Program-made: the position numbers and the translations under genes
Shown: positions 24,552-33,974 of the stretch, in pieces
Position numbering within the stretch: position 1 is the stretch's first letter
Layout: each line of letters begins with the position of its first letter
Source: Lactobacillus sp. Sy-1
Lineage (GTDB): Bacteria > Bacillota > Bacilli > Lactobacillales > Lactobacillaceae
Assembly (NCBI RefSeq): GCF_019303535.1
Contig: NZ_JACCIU010000001.1
Span: 310,001-374,000, forward strand
Direction: 5' to 3'
Length of the DNA stretch: 64,000 bases
The notes under the pieces: generated by a model
The model's input: the letters and a program-made list of their open reading frames with translations, nothing else
Told to the model about the DNA's origin: nothing
The model's database searches: none

Positions 24552-24583
24552 AAAAAGACCACCACATTAAAAATGTGATGGCC
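24552..24583 (-). terminator. Terminator of the aminotransferase-permease operon
   Basis: On the minus strand GGCCATCACATT pairs with AATGTGGTGGTC, followed by TTTTT. Confidence 0.85.
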
Positions 24584-24595
24584 CCTATAAATTAA

Positions 24596-26050
24596 CTATT
24601 TAACTTCTTCACTAGTTTCAGAATCCCGTTGATCAGGAATTGCTGAGTTAGCGTGGGTAATACTGTAAGTGAAGTAAATGATTACCCCGATGATAAACCA
24701 AACCACTGAATAAATTTTAGCATCAGCATCTAGTCCCAAGAAAATTGCAAGAGAACCCAAGAAACCAAGGGCAGGGAAGACAGGATAGAATGGTGATTTG
24801 AATGGAGCAACTGGCAAGTCCTTACCTTCACGTCTTCTAAGTGGGTACATTGCAAGTGATACGAACATGAATGCAATCAAAGTCCCAGTTGAAATCAATT
24901 CAGCCAAGAAGGTGAATGGGAAGACCCCACCCATTACGATTCCAACAATCGTGATAATCCAAAGAGCAGTACTTGGCAAGTGGTTCTTGTTAAGCTTACC
25001 AACACCCTTAGGAAGCATCTTGTCACGACCGAATGAGTAAATCAACCGTGAACCTGCCATCATCATGGCAATCAATGCAGTGAACATTCCAAGAACGGCA
25101 ACTGCAGTAACCACTGAGGCGATGATAACGTGACCTTGTTGTCTCAATGCCCAACCAACTGGTTCAGCGTTGTTAGCGTAGTTAGTGTATTTGAACATTC
25201 CAACCAATACTAATGATACTAAAACGAAGAAGATGGTACCGATAATTAGTGAACCGATGATTCCACGTGGCATTGTCTTCTTAGGGTTCTTTGCTTCAGC
25301 AGAGTTAGAAGCAATTGAATCAAATCCAATGTAGGATAGGAAGATGGTGGAAGCCCCGGCGTAGATTCCTTGCCAACCACCGAAGGAAGTTCCTGGCTTA
25401 TGAGCAGGAACAAATGGAACGTAGTTTTGAGCCTTGATGGCAGTAGCACCAACAACGATAAACGTAACGATGGCAAGTAACTTTAGAACAACCAATAGGT
25501 TTGCAACCTTGGAACTCTTGTCATCACCTAAGAATAGGATGAAGGAAACAATTGCAACGGTTAGAACGGCGATGATATCAACCACCCCACCGTTAGTTCC
25601 TAGTCCAAATGCAAGTGCGTTTGGTAACTTCCAGCCTAATGGGGAAATTAATCCTTGCACATTGGCTGATAGTCCAGACGCCACGAAGGCAACGGCAATT
25701 AAGTATTCAGCTAGCAACGCCCAACCGACGATCCAGCCCCAAAACTTTCCAAATACCACGCTGACCCATGAATAAGCAGATCCAGCAAATGGTAGTGATG
25801 ACGCCATTTCAGCATAGTTCAAAGCAACTAAACCAGCAACCACGGCGGCAACTAAATACGAGAACACAACCGCTGGACCAGTATGCAATGCAGCCACAAT
25901 TCCGGGCAGCGTAAAGATTGATGTTGAAAGGATGGTTCCAAGTCCTAAAGCCAAGAAGTCCTTAACGGTTAGCTTCTTTTCAAGGGCTTTATCCTTCTGT
26001 TGATAAAAGCGGAAGTCCACTTTTTCATTCATTTTTTTCCAAATTGACAT
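24596..26050 (-). CDS. Amino acid permease, APC superfamily (YfnA/CAT-like)
   Basis: 484 residues with about twelve helices plus one. N-terminal LGLGTILSTSIFTLPG is the helix-1 substrate-binding G-x-G motif region of APC transporters, with Y-A-E-M-A-S-S-L-P in helix 2-3 and F-I-G-F-D-S-I-A-S-N-S-A-E-like motif in helix 6. Likely imports cationic or branched amino acids; the pairing with the epimerase-like enzyme favours branched-chain ones (inference). ATG 26050 has AAAGGAG; 20 bp after the upstream gene. Confidence 0.88.
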   Translation of the reverse strand: MSIWKKMNEKVDFRFYQQKDKALEKKLTVKDFLALGLGTILSTSIFTLPGIVAALHTGPAVVFSYLVAAVVAGLVALNYAEMASSLPFAGSAYSWVSVVFGKFWGWIVGWALLAEYLIAVAFVASGLSANVQGLISPLGWKLPNALAFGLGTNGGVVDIIAVLTVAIVSFILFLGDDKSSKVANLLVVLKLLAIVTFIVVGATAIKAQNYVPFVPAHKPGTSFGGWQGIYAGASTIFLSYIGFDSIASNSAEAKNPKKTMPRGIIGSLIIGTIFFVLVSLVLVGMFKYTNYANNAEPVGWALRQQGHVIIASVVTAVAVLGMFTALIAMMMAGSRLIYSFGRDKMLPKGVGKLNKNHLPSTALWIITIVGIVMGGVFPFTFLAELISTGTLIAFMFVSLAMYPLRRREGKDLPVAPFKSPFYPVFPALGFLGSLAIFLGLDADAKIYSVVWFIIGVIIYFTYSITHANSAIPDQRDSETSEEVK

Positions 26051-26070
26051 ACACAAAACTCCTTTTAATT

Positions 26071-27414
26071 TTACCAGCCGATGCCATTAAGTTCGGCTGA
26101 ATCTTTAATGTTACCATTTTTAAGGTCTTGCATGGCATGCTTAATAATTTCAAGACCTTCGTAAAGTTCTTCCTTCTTGATTACTAACGGTGGTTGGAAT
26201 CGTAAGATATTCCCCCGTACAGTAATCATGATGGCTCCTAATTCAAAAATGCGATAGATTAACTTAGTTGCAGCCTTACTATCTGATTTTCCGGTCTTAG
26301 GATCAACAATGTTAATTCCGCCATTTAAGCCATATAATCGAACATCGCCGATGAAGTCAAATTGTTTTTGCAATTCTTTGAAGTACTTTTCGGCATATAA
26401 ACCTAAGTCGTGACTTCGTTCAACTAGCTTCTCATCGCGAATCACATCCAGGGTAGCATTAGCAGCAGCTGTCGTAACTGGGTTTCCAGCGGTAGTGTAT
26501 ACGTTTCCAGGAGCGTCCAGTGAATCGATAATTTCTTTCCGACCCACAACTGCACTTAATGGCAGACCGGAGGCAATTGACTTCCCAACCGCAATTAAGT
26601 CAGGGTGGACTTCAGGGAAGTGATCGATTGACCACATCTTACCAGTCCGGCCCATTCCCTGGTTAACTTCGTCGATTGCTAATAAAATGCCGTTGTCACG
26701 GGCAAACGCAGCAACTTGGTTTAAGTAGCGTTCGGGCACCTTAGCAAAACCACCATCCCCTTGGATGGCCTCTAATTCGATTACAGCAGTTTCATCTGCC
26801 GGTAAGTAGGTATCAAATGGTAACTTAAAGGCATCGAACATCCGATCGATGAATTCATCTTCCGTTTCGCCATCTTTTTTATACCAAGGACTAGGAAATG
26901 GAACTTTAATTACCCCTGGTAACATTGGACCGATCTTTCTGGTCATATTAAGGCTAACCCCAGAAGTAGTAATGGAACCATAAGTGGAACCATGGTAGGC
27001 GCCAGTAAAACTAACTATGTATTGTCGACCCGTATAGGCTCTTGCGTACTTAATGATTGCATCATTAGCATCTGATCCAGAGTTACCCCAGGTAACCTTG
27101 GCAGGGCCATCAATTGGTGCGATTTCCGCAAGCCGTTTAGCTAGCTTAGTGGCCGGTTCATTTGCAAAGTAAGCTGGTGTATATTGAATTAACTTCGCAG
27201 CTTGATTTTGAATTGCTTTAACCACCGTCGGGTGTGAGTGACCGGTATTTGTAGAGGAAGCACTCGATAGAAAGTCGATATACTTATTTCCATCAGCATC
27301 AGTTAGAATCGCACCCTTGCCAGATTCAATTACGATATCAAAATATTTGATTCGAGAACCCTTGGCAAAGTATTTACGTTCTTCTTTAGTTAAATGCTTA
27401 TTTTCATTAGACAT
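26071..27414 (-). CDS. Class III PLP enzyme, isoleucine 2-epimerase-like
   Basis: 447 residues. Reads like the branched-chain amino acid 2-epimerase described from Lactobacillus buchneri: N-K-Y-I-D-F-L-S-S-A-S, G-N-S-G-S-D-A-N-D-A-I-I-K, Y-H-G-S-T-Y-G-S, I-D-E-V-N-Q-G-M-G-R-T-G, V-G-K-S-I-A-S-G with the Schiff-base Lys, and R-F-Q-P-P-L-V-I. That enzyme interconverts L-isoleucine and D-allo-isoleucine. A gamma-aminobutyrate-type aminotransferase is the alternative. ATG 27414 has AGGAG 9 bases upstream and is chosen over 27444. Operon with an amino acid permease. Confidence 0.85.
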   Translation of the reverse strand: MSNENKHLTKEERKYFAKGSRIKYFDIVIESGKGAILTDADGNKYIDFLSSASSTNTGHSHPTVVKAIQNQAAKLIQYTPAYFANEPATKLAKRLAEIAPIDGPAKVTWGNSGSDANDAIIKYARAYTGRQYIVSFTGAYHGSTYGSITTSGVSLNMTRKIGPMLPGVIKVPFPSPWYKKDGETEDEFIDRMFDAFKLPFDTYLPADETAVIELEAIQGDGGFAKVPERYLNQVAAFARDNGILLAIDEVNQGMGRTGKMWSIDHFPEVHPDLIAVGKSIASGLPLSAVVGRKEIIDSLDAPGNVYTTAGNPVTTAAANATLDVIRDEKLVERSHDLGLYAEKYFKELQKQFDFIGDVRLYGLNGGINIVDPKTGKSDSKAATKLIYRIFELGAIMITVRGNILRFQPPLVIKKEELYEGLEIIKHAMQDLKNGNIKDSAELNGIGW

Positions 27415-27490
27415 ATTTAACAACTCCTCTAGTGTTTTATCCATAAAATGTGATATGGATTAAAATAAGCTTTTTTCTAATCAGTTTCTA

Positions 27491-27518
27491 ATTATATATT
27501 AACTAGTTTAAATGTCAA
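27491..27518 (-). promoter_or_regulatory. Promoter of the epimerase-permease operon
   Basis: On the minus strand TTGACA (27513-27518), 16 bp, TATAAT (27491-27496): consensus elements. Confidence 0.8.
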
Positions 27519-27564
27519 TCTCTTTTTGTAATTTAGCGGTTGCTTAAATTATAAATCCTGATAC

Positions 27565-27604
27565 AAAAACAATCCAATCTGCAATTGAGCAACTTGGATT
27601 GTTT
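27565..27604. terminator. Terminator
   Basis: AAACAATCCAA pairs with TTGGATTGTTT around a 16-base loop, downstream of the CAP-domain gene (minus strand). Confidence 0.75.
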
Positions 27605-27623
27605 AATATTGAAACATTTATAA

Positions 27624-28652
27624 TTATTTATAGTAGTTCCCGAATTCCATAGCTAGGTAAATATCATTGCTTCCTGCCACACTGTAGACGCTGATTCCAA
27701 CTTGTTTATTACTTGAATCCATATCGTTTACATAGTGACCATGTTCTTGGCCATCACCGTTTTCGGGGCCTTCTGCTTGGAAGGCACCAATGATTTTATT
27801 GCTGACCGTGTTTGGAGTGTCGCCATCAGTGTAGAAACTTTTTCCTAGGTTTTCGGATAGTGAACTGGAATGGCTGCTAACGTCTAGGCCTAATTGCTGT
27901 GCATCGTCATATGCAATTAATTGGCCGCTTGCATCCCAGTGATCAAAGTTAGATGAGATTTGTTGTGCCCTTAGTTGAGCAATCTTAGTTAGTTGGTCGT
28001 TAATGGTTAATGCTGGTAATCCAGCTGCAGTTCGTGCGCTATTAACTTGATTCAACGCTGATTGCGCAATTGCTGAAAGGGTATTAGAGTCGTTCCAATC
28101 AACGTTGGTTTGATTCATTAGGCTCTGAACCGTGCTAGATGGGTTATTGGTTGCAGAACGTGAGTAGTCCATGTTAGCAATGGCAGTTGATGCATTTGGA
28201 TCGGTATTAGTGGTGGTATTAGCAGTATTTTGTTGGGTGGTAGTACCCGTACTAGTGCTAGTAGTAGGGGTTGAAGAGGCCGTGGTCCCATCGCTAGATT
28301 TGCTGGTGCTGCTTGGGGTCTTCTTCACCTTATCGGTAGTGGTAGTCTTGGTGGTGACTTTGTAAAGGGAGCTGAGTCTAACCCAACCAACCTTTTTACC
28401 ATTTTGGGTTAGGAGGGCGTATTTAATTCCCCGCGTCTTCGCAGTTGATTCCAATTTAAATGATCCTGAAAGCTTGTAGTTATTAGTCCCCTTGCTCTTT
28501 TTAGAAGTGGGCAGGCTCTTGTACAGGGTAGTTGTCTTAGTCTTAGCTTGATATGTAACAGTTGTAGTTACTTTAGCACTGGCAGTTAGTTGACTACCAG
28601 CCAGCAATGATAGTAACGTCGCTCCAGCAATTAAAAAATGATTGGATTTCAT
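27624..28652 (-). CDS. Secreted CAP/SCP-domain protein
   Basis: 342 residues: signal peptide (cut near S-A-K), an SH3-like segment (KTTTLYKSLPTSKKSKG .. VGWVRLSSLYKV), a long Thr/Ser linker (about 110-165), and a C-terminal CAP domain with L-N-Q-V-N-S-A-R-T-A-A-G-L-P, L-S-E-N-L-G, E-H-G-H-Y-V-N-D-M and V-G-I-S-V-Y. CAP proteins of lactobacilli are surface-associated; the biochemical role is uncertain. AAGGAG before ATG 28652. Confidence 0.88.
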   Translation of the reverse strand: MKSNHFLIAGATLLSLLAGSQLTASAKVTTTVTYQAKTKTTTLYKSLPTSKKSKGTNNYKLSGSFKLESTAKTRGIKYALLTQNGKKVGWVRLSSLYKVTTKTTTTDKVKKTPSSTSKSSDGTTASSTPTTSTSTGTTTQQNTANTTTNTDPNASTAIANMDYSRSATNNPSSTVQSLMNQTNVDWNDSNTLSAIAQSALNQVNSARTAAGLPALTINDQLTKIAQLRAQQISSNFDHWDASGQLIAYDDAQQLGLDVSSHSSSLSENLGKSFYTDGDTPNTVSNKIIGAFQAEGPENGDGQEHGHYVNDMDSSNKQVGISVYSVAGSNDIYLAMEFGNYYK

Positions 28653-28772
28653 ATGAAAGACTCCTTAATATAGATAAATTATATTTTCCAACTGTGCTTA
28701 GTATAACGTAATTTAAGTTTAATTTCGAAATTTTGCAGTTAATTATTGATTGTAGTTATTGATATTTTGAAT

Positions 28773-28815
28773 CAAAAATGTAGCCTACCACCAGTGGTGG
28801 TAGGCTACATTTTTG
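28773..28815. terminator. Strong bidirectional terminator
   Basis: Near-perfect 19-bp inverted repeat, AAAATGTAGCCTACCACCA with its complement, downstream of copB. Confidence 0.93.
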
Positions 28816-28883
28816 TCGGTATATTAAATGTCCTGTTTAGTTCTATACTAAACATTTTATGATAAACATCAAGCAAAAACGCT

Positions 28884-31058
28884 CTATTTCTCAATGTGAA
28901 GCGTCATCGCATTAATAGCAACGATTACGGTACTCAATGACATTAGGATGGCACCAACCATTGGGCTTAGAATAATCCCAGCAAACGCTAAGATTCCAGC
29001 AGCTAATGGGAGGGCGATAATGTTATATCCAGCTCCCCACCAAAGGTTTTCCACCATTTTATTTTCTGATGAACGGGCGAGCTTCAGTAGGGCGATTACG
29101 TCCTTAGGATCGCTATTAACCAAGACAACGTCAGCTGAGTCGATTGCAACGTCGGTTCCAGAACCAATTGCGACCCCAAGGTTGGCCTTGGCCAAACTTG
29201 GCGCATCGTTGACCCCATCACCAATGAACATTACGGCACCAGCTTGTTGGTACTTGGTAACTAGCTTTTGCTTATCCTCTGGCTTTAAGTTGGCTTCAAC
29301 CTTAGTGATTCCTAACGTTTTAGCTACCTTATCAGCAGTTTGTTGATTATCACCAGTCAGCATTACTGGTTGAATCCCTTGTGAAATCAGATATTTGACC
29401 ATCTTGTCTGAATCGGGTTTGATTTGATCCCCTTCGGCAACCAGCGCGAGGGCCTTACCGTCAGCGGTTAGGTAGCTAACCGTATTTCCTTGGGATGCCA
29501 CCTGGTTGAATTTTTGTTCATCAAAATCAATTTGATTTTCAGTTAGGTACTTGCTGGAAACCACTTGGTATTGCTTACCATTAATGTTGGCCTCTAGCCC
29601 CGCACCGGTAATTTGCTTAACGTTTTCGGCCGTTTCTAACTGCAGGTTTTTAGCCTTAGCTGCAGCCAGAATCCCACTGGCTAGTGGATGGCTAGAAGTT
29701 TGTTCAGCACTGGCAATTAGCTTAAGAGCGTCGTCATCAGAAAGTTGATCTGAAAGACTCTTCACTAAGTTGACCTTGAATTGCCCCTGGGTTAAGGTCC
29801 CAGTCTTGTCCATGAGAGCGTACTTTAGTTTTTTGGTGCCTTCAAGTGCGTCTCGGTTTCTGATTAACAGGCCGTTCGTTGCCGCTAGTGAAGTGGTTCG
29901 TGAAACAACGAGTGGAATTGCCAGTCCCAAAGCGTGGGGACATGCAATGATTAGGACGGTTACGGCAGTGGTGGTTGCAAATGAGACCCCGCTTACCAAA
30001 CTCCAGATTAGCCAAGCAACAATTGCAATTGATAGGGAAGCATAGAACAGGTATCCAGAAACCTTATCAGCTAGGTTTTGATTCTTGGACTTGCTATTTT
30101 GGGCGCTAGAAACCAAGTCCTTAACCTTAGATAGGTAGCCTGAATCACCAGTTCCAGTAACCTTGAATTGGATGCTACCATCATCATTAGTGGAACCACC
30201 GATGACCTTATCGTTGACGTTCTTTTCAACGCTCCGCGATTCACCAGTTACCAGTGATTCATTGACCTTGCCGCTACCATCGGTAATGATTCCGTCAGCT
30301 GGGATTTTTTCACCAGCCTTGACCAATACCATATCGCCATTATGCAAATCAGTTAACGAAACGCTCTTAAAGCTGCCATCTGATTGCTTAACACTTGCGG
30401 TGTTAGGCAACAAGTTGGAAAGCTTATCGACTGCAGATCCGGCATTCATGATCGTATTCATTTCAATCCAGTGGCCCAATAGCATGATGACAATTAAGGT
30501 TGATAATTCCCAGAAGAAATTGCTGACCATCGTTCCGCTGTTGGTTAGATTATTATGAATTACCGAGTAAATACTGTAAACGTACGCAACGGAAATCCCC
30601 ATTGAAATTAACGACATCATTGCGGGTTGCTTAGCTTCTAGTTCACCTTTGGCACCGCTGAAAAATGGTTTCCCACCGTAGAAGAACAGGATGGTTCCTA
30701 GAATGGCAACGATCCAGTCGGAGCCCTTGAAGAAGAATTGGAATGGCAGTCGCATTCCCATCATTGGTGACATGATTAAAATGGGAATCATTAATGCAAA
30801 GGATCCCCAAAACTTGTGCTTGAGGTTACCCATGTTCATCATGTGGCCACCATGCATCATCATCATGCCACCACCGCTCATGTTCATACCGCTCATGTCG
30901 TGGCCACCGTGGCCCATGTCCATGTGGCTCATATCCATGTTGCCCATGGCTTTGTGATCGTCCTTATGCATGTTCATGTGATGACCATCTTTGTGCATGT
31001 CCATGTCATTCATGTTCTTACCGTTCATTTTCATGCCCTTCATATCTTTGTCACTCAT
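28884..31058 (-). CDS. copB: Copper-exporting P-type ATPase, CopB type
   Basis: 724 residues. The first 80 are a Met/His-rich metal-binding tail (repeats of M-D-M, H-M-N-M, H-G-G-H-M). Then eight-helix P1B architecture: TGES in the actuator domain, the ion-channel motif C373-P374-H375 (CPH marks the CopB/P1B-3 group), phosphorylated D417 in DKTGTLTQG, S-S-H-P-L-A in the N-domain, and G-D-G-V-N-D-A-P-S. Exports copper (or silver) from the cytoplasm. Overlaps copY by four bases, so translationally coupled. Confidence 0.93.
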   Translation of the reverse strand: MSDKDMKGMKMNGKNMNDMDMHKDGHHMNMHKDDHKAMGNMDMSHMDMGHGGHDMSGMNMSGGGMMMMHGGHMMNMGNLKHKFWGSFALMIPILIMSPMMGMRLPFQFFFKGSDWIVAILGTILFFYGGKPFFSGAKGELEAKQPAMMSLISMGISVAYVYSIYSVIHNNLTNSGTMVSNFFWELSTLIVIMLLGHWIEMNTIMNAGSAVDKLSNLLPNTASVKQSDGSFKSVSLTDLHNGDMVLVKAGEKIPADGIITDGSGKVNESLVTGESRSVEKNVNDKVIGGSTNDDGSIQFKVTGTGDSGYLSKVKDLVSSAQNSKSKNQNLADKVSGYLFYASLSIAIVAWLIWSLVSGVSFATTTAVTVLIIACPHALGLAIPLVVSRTTSLAATNGLLIRNRDALEGTKKLKYALMDKTGTLTQGQFKVNLVKSLSDQLSDDDALKLIASAEQTSSHPLASGILAAAKAKNLQLETAENVKQITGAGLEANINGKQYQVVSSKYLTENQIDFDEQKFNQVASQGNTVSYLTADGKALALVAEGDQIKPDSDKMVKYLISQGIQPVMLTGDNQQTADKVAKTLGITKVEANLKPEDKQKLVTKYQQAGAVMFIGDGVNDAPSLAKANLGVAIGSGTDVAIDSADVVLVNSDPKDVIALLKLARSSENKMVENLWWGAGYNIIALPLAAGILAFAGIILSPMVGAILMSLSTVIVAINAMTLHIEK

Positions 31059-31498
31059 TTCATATCATCTCCGCATTTCCTATATTGATTTTCGAGGCAA
31101 TTGCAATTTACCTTTTCAGGAGCATCTTTTTGTTTCGCCGTTAGTTTATCGATTAACAGCTGAATATCGCTTTTACTAATGGCAAAATTATCAATAATGG
31201 TACCGATTTCTTTACCAACTTTCATTTCACACATGTTATTAAATAACGATACTGAAACGGCGTTCATTGCATCCTTCTCACTAATGTTAGGTGAGTAGAG
31301 ATAACCTGTACCTTGCTTTTTGGTATTTAGGTACCCCTTGTTCTTCAACCTGGTGATTAAAGTTTTTGTAGTGGATGGTTTCCAATCGTTCTTACTTTCC
31401 ATTTCATCAATAATTTGGCGACTAGTACACTGCCCTAGTGTCCAGACGATTCGCATTACGCACCACTCTGAATCCGTGATGCTAACGTTATCACTCAT
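31055..31498 (-). CDS. copY: Copper-responsive repressor, CopY/TcrY family
   Basis: 147 residues of the BlaI/MecI-CopY fold. Winged helix with S-E-W-C-V-M-R-I-V-W and WKPSTTKTLITRLKNKGYL. The metal-binding tail reads C-N-C-L-E-N-Q-Y-R-K-C-G, a CxC-x7-C variant in place of the usual CxC-x4-CxC, so one ligand is missing and spacing is longer. Represses copYB through the TACACATGTA box. ATG 31498 follows GGAGAG. Confidence 0.9.
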   Translation of the reverse strand: MSDNVSITDSEWCVMRIVWTLGQCTSRQIIDEMESKNDWKPSTTKTLITRLKNKGYLNTKKQGTGYLYSPNISEKDAMNAVSVSLFNNMCEMKVGKEIGTIIDNFAISKSDIQLLIDKLTAKQKDAPEKVNCNCLENQYRKCGDDMK

Positions 31499-31532
31499 AA
31501 AATCACTCTCCATTTGTGAATTAACTATGTAT

Positions 31533-31561
31533 AATATAACACTGCGGTTTACACATGTAAA
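31533..31561 (-). promoter_or_regulatory. copYB promoter with cop box
   Basis: TACACATGTA at 31550-31559 exactly matches the CopY operator TACANNTGTA. It overlaps a TTTACA -35 (31556-31561), which is 17 bp from a TATATT -10 on the minus strand. CopY bound here would block RNA polymerase. Confidence 0.9.
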
Positions 31562-31636
31562 CTAAAACGCTTAACCAGCAATTTCAGTGGATTTAATATA
31601 AAATAGGGATAATATTTGGAATTAGGAGGCAATGGA

Positions 31637-33037
31637 ATGGGAAAGGAAATTTTTAACCCAACCCCAATTAATGAACTTAAGGCTAAATACGATGTAATTG
31701 TGGTTGGTTCAGGAGCGACCGGATTAGTATCGGCACTTCAAGCTCATGAACTAGGTTTGCGTCCAGTAATTTTAGAAAAAATGGAACGATTGGGTGGTAA
31801 TACGAACCGGGCTTCTTCCGGGATGAATGCTGCTGAGACGGAAGTTCAGTTGAAGCATCATGTCGTTGATAGTTTTGATGCGTTTTATAATGATACCTTC
31901 AACGGTGGTGATCGACAGAATAACCAGGAGTTGCTACGCTACTTTACCACGCATGCGGCATTGGCAATCGACTGGTTAGCTGATCACGGCATCAAATTAG
32001 ATGATATAACCATAACTGGTGGAATGGGAACCAAGCGGACCCACCGGCCTAGTAGCATGGCACCAATTGGTAACTTTCTGGTCACTTCGTTTTTAAAGTT
32101 GATTCAAGCGGCCCAAATTCCAGTCTTTACGCAGGTTGACGTGCAAAAGATTAACCAGAATGACGGACAGGTCACCGGGGTTGCTGTCCAGTTAGTGGAT
32201 GGAAGTGAAAAGCAGGTAGCTGGGGACGCAGTTGTTCTTGCTACCGGTGGCTTTGGTGCCAGTAAGCAGATTATTAAGCGGTACCGCCCCGACCTCGTTC
32301 ATTATCGGACTACGAATCAACCAGGAGCAACTGGGGATGGACTGAAGTTAGCAACTGCTGCTGGAGCAGCGCTGGTTGACATGGATAAAATTCAGGTGCA
32401 CCCAACCGTTCAACAGGATACGGACCATGCGTTCTTAATTGGCGAAGCGGTCAGGGGGGAGGGCGCCATTCTAGTTGATGCGAACGGCAATCGATTCGTG
32501 AATGAGTTGGCGACCCGTAAAAACGTTACCGCAGCAATTAATGAGTTGCCCGAACAAAGTGCCTATTTAATCTTAGACCAGGGGGTTCGGGAACATGCGC
32601 AGGCGATTGAGTTTTATGATTCGATTGGGCTAGTGGTGCACGGCCCTAGTTTATCAGAATTAGCGACTCACATTGGGGTCGATGCCAAAACGCTTGAATC
32701 AACAGTTCAGGATTGGAACCAAGCTGTTGCCAGCCATTCCGATCATCAGTTTGGGCGCACGACTGGAATGGATCGGCAGTTAACCCACGAGCCATTCTTT
32801 GCGATTCACATTGCGCCAGCGGTGCACTATACCATGGGGGGCTTAAAGGTAAACCATTTGACCCAGGTACTAGCTGATGATGGAGATGTAATTAGTGGTC
32901 TGTTTGCGGGTGGCGAGGTTGCCGGTGGATTACATGGTTATAACCGAATTGGTGGGAATTCCATTGCTGAAACGGTTATTTTTGGGCGTCAAGCTGGTCA
33001 ACAAACCTATCGCTATATTCAAAAATTAAGGAAATAA
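31637..33037 (+). CDS. FAD-dependent fumarate reductase / flavocytochrome c-type oxidoreductase
   Basis: 466 residues, soluble. FAD site VIVVGSGATGLVSALQA, E-K-M-E-R-L-G-G-N-T-N-R-A-S-S-G-M-N-A; active-site region V-H-P-T-V-Q, G-E-A-V-R-G-E-G-A with the candidate catalytic Arg; H-Y-T-M-G-G-L; C-terminal F-A-G-G-E-V-A-G-G-L-H-G-Y-N-R-I-G-G-N-S. Reduces fumarate (or a similar enoate) as an electron sink in lactobacilli. fumC at 55 kb could feed it. No secretion signal or heme motif. ATG 31637 follows AGGAGG. Confidence 0.88.
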   Translation: MGKEIFNPTPINELKAKYDVIVVGSGATGLVSALQAHELGLRPVILEKMERLGGNTNRASSGMNAAETEVQLKHHVVDSFDAFYNDTFNGGDRQNNQELLRYFTTHAALAIDWLADHGIKLDDITITGGMGTKRTHRPSSMAPIGNFLVTSFLKLIQAAQIPVFTQVDVQKINQNDGQVTGVAVQLVDGSEKQVAGDAVVLATGGFGASKQIIKRYRPDLVHYRTTNQPGATGDGLKLATAAGAALVDMDKIQVHPTVQQDTDHAFLIGEAVRGEGAILVDANGNRFVNELATRKNVTAAINELPEQSAYLILDQGVREHAQAIEFYDSIGLVVHGPSLSELATHIGVDAKTLESTVQDWNQAVASHSDHQFGRTTGMDRQLTHEPFFAIHIAPAVHYTMGGLKVNHLTQVLADDGDVISGLFAGGEVAGGLHGYNRIGGNSIAETVIFGRQAGQQTYRYIQKLRK

Positions 33038-33075
33038 AAAAACGTGGGTTCCGTAATTGCGGAATCCACGTTTTT
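33036..33075. terminator. Bidirectional terminator
   Basis: AAAACGTGGGTTCCG pairs with CGGAATCCACGTTTT between convergent flavoprotein and aldo-keto reductase genes. Confidence 0.9.
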
Positions 33076-33087
33076 GGGTTGATTTGA

Positions 33088-33951
33088 TTAGTCCAAACCG
33101 TTTAAGTTAGTTGTATATTTGCTAAGCCGAAGCACTGTCTTTGGATCAGTATGGTCAGCTGAAACGCCTTCCTTACGGTCAAGCTCACTAATTTGTTTCA
33201 TTTCATCATCAGAAAGGTTAAAGTCAAATACATCGACGTTTTCCTTAATTCTTGCTGGTTTAGCACTCTTAGCGATTGAAACGATGCCACGTTGGAATAG
33301 CCATCTAAGCATTACTTGCCCAACCCCCTTGCCATGACTTTCAGCAATTTGTGAAAGGGTGGGATTAGTAAAGATGTGGTCGTAACCTTGAGCAAATGGA
33401 GCCCATGCTTCAGGTTGAATTCCGTAGCTCTTCAGGTAGTCTACCGTAGCTTTTTCTTGGTTCCAAGGGTTAATTTCAATTTGGTTGATTGCTGGTTTAA
33501 CCTTGTTAAATTGAGCTAAATCAGTAATTTGATAGTCTGGGAAGTTAGAAACCCCTAGCGACTTAATTTTACCAGCAGCTTGAGCTTCTTCCATTGCACG
33601 CCACGAACCGTAGTTATCACCATATGGTTGGTGAATGAGGTAAAGGTCGAGGTAGTCTAATTGAAGCTTTTCGAGGGAACTATCAATGGCTTGCTTAGTT
33701 TTATCATAGCCGTTATCACTAATCCATACCTTTGAAGTAACGAATAATTGGTCACGAGGGATTCCGTTTTGTTTAATCCCCTTGCCAACTAGGGCTTCAT
33801 TTGTGTAAACCCGGGCGGTATCGATTAAACGGTAACCGGCGCTGATTGCGGCATCAACAGTGTTAGGGGTTTCCTCAGGGTCGGTTAACTTATAAGTTCC
33901 AAACCCAACTGCGGGCATCTTGTTACCATCATTTAATTCAAAGTATTCCAT
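33088..33951 (-). CDS. Aldo/keto reductase
   Basis: 287 residues of the AKR5-like family. G-Y-R-L-I-D-T-A-R-V-Y with catalytic Asp and Tyr, S-K-V-W with Lys, L-Y-L-I-H-Q-P with His, and the NADPH tail S-I-A-K-S-A-K-P-A-R-I. NADPH-dependent reduction of aldehydes and ketones; 2,5-diketo-gluconate or methylglyoxal-type substrates are possible. ATG 33951 gives correct spacing from GGAGG, while ATG 33960 overlaps it. 23 bp after the Asp-rich gene. Confidence 0.9.
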   Translation of the reverse strand: MEYFELNDGNKMPAVGFGTYKLTDPEETPNTVDAAISAGYRLIDTARVYTNEALVGKGIKQNGIPRDQLFVTSKVWISDNGYDKTKQAIDSSLEKLQLDYLDLYLIHQPYGDNYGSWRAMEEAQAAGKIKSLGVSNFPDYQITDLAQFNKVKPAINQIEINPWNQEKATVDYLKSYGIQPEAWAPFAQGYDHIFTNPTLSQIAESHGKGVGQVMLRWLFQRGIVSIAKSAKPARIKENVDVFDFNLSDDEMKQISELDRKEGVSADHTDPKTVLRLSKYTTNLNGLD

Positions 33952-33974
33952 TATACTCATTCCTCCACTAATAA

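Noticed and set aside
28171-28365. Val/Leu-rich plus-strand ORF
   Set aside because: Antisense shadow of the Thr/Ser linker of the CAP-domain gene; no ribosome binding site.
30816-31088. His/Val-rich plus-strand ORF resembling a metal-binding protein
   Set aside because: Antisense to the Met/His-rich N-terminus of copB, whose codon bias creates the pattern.
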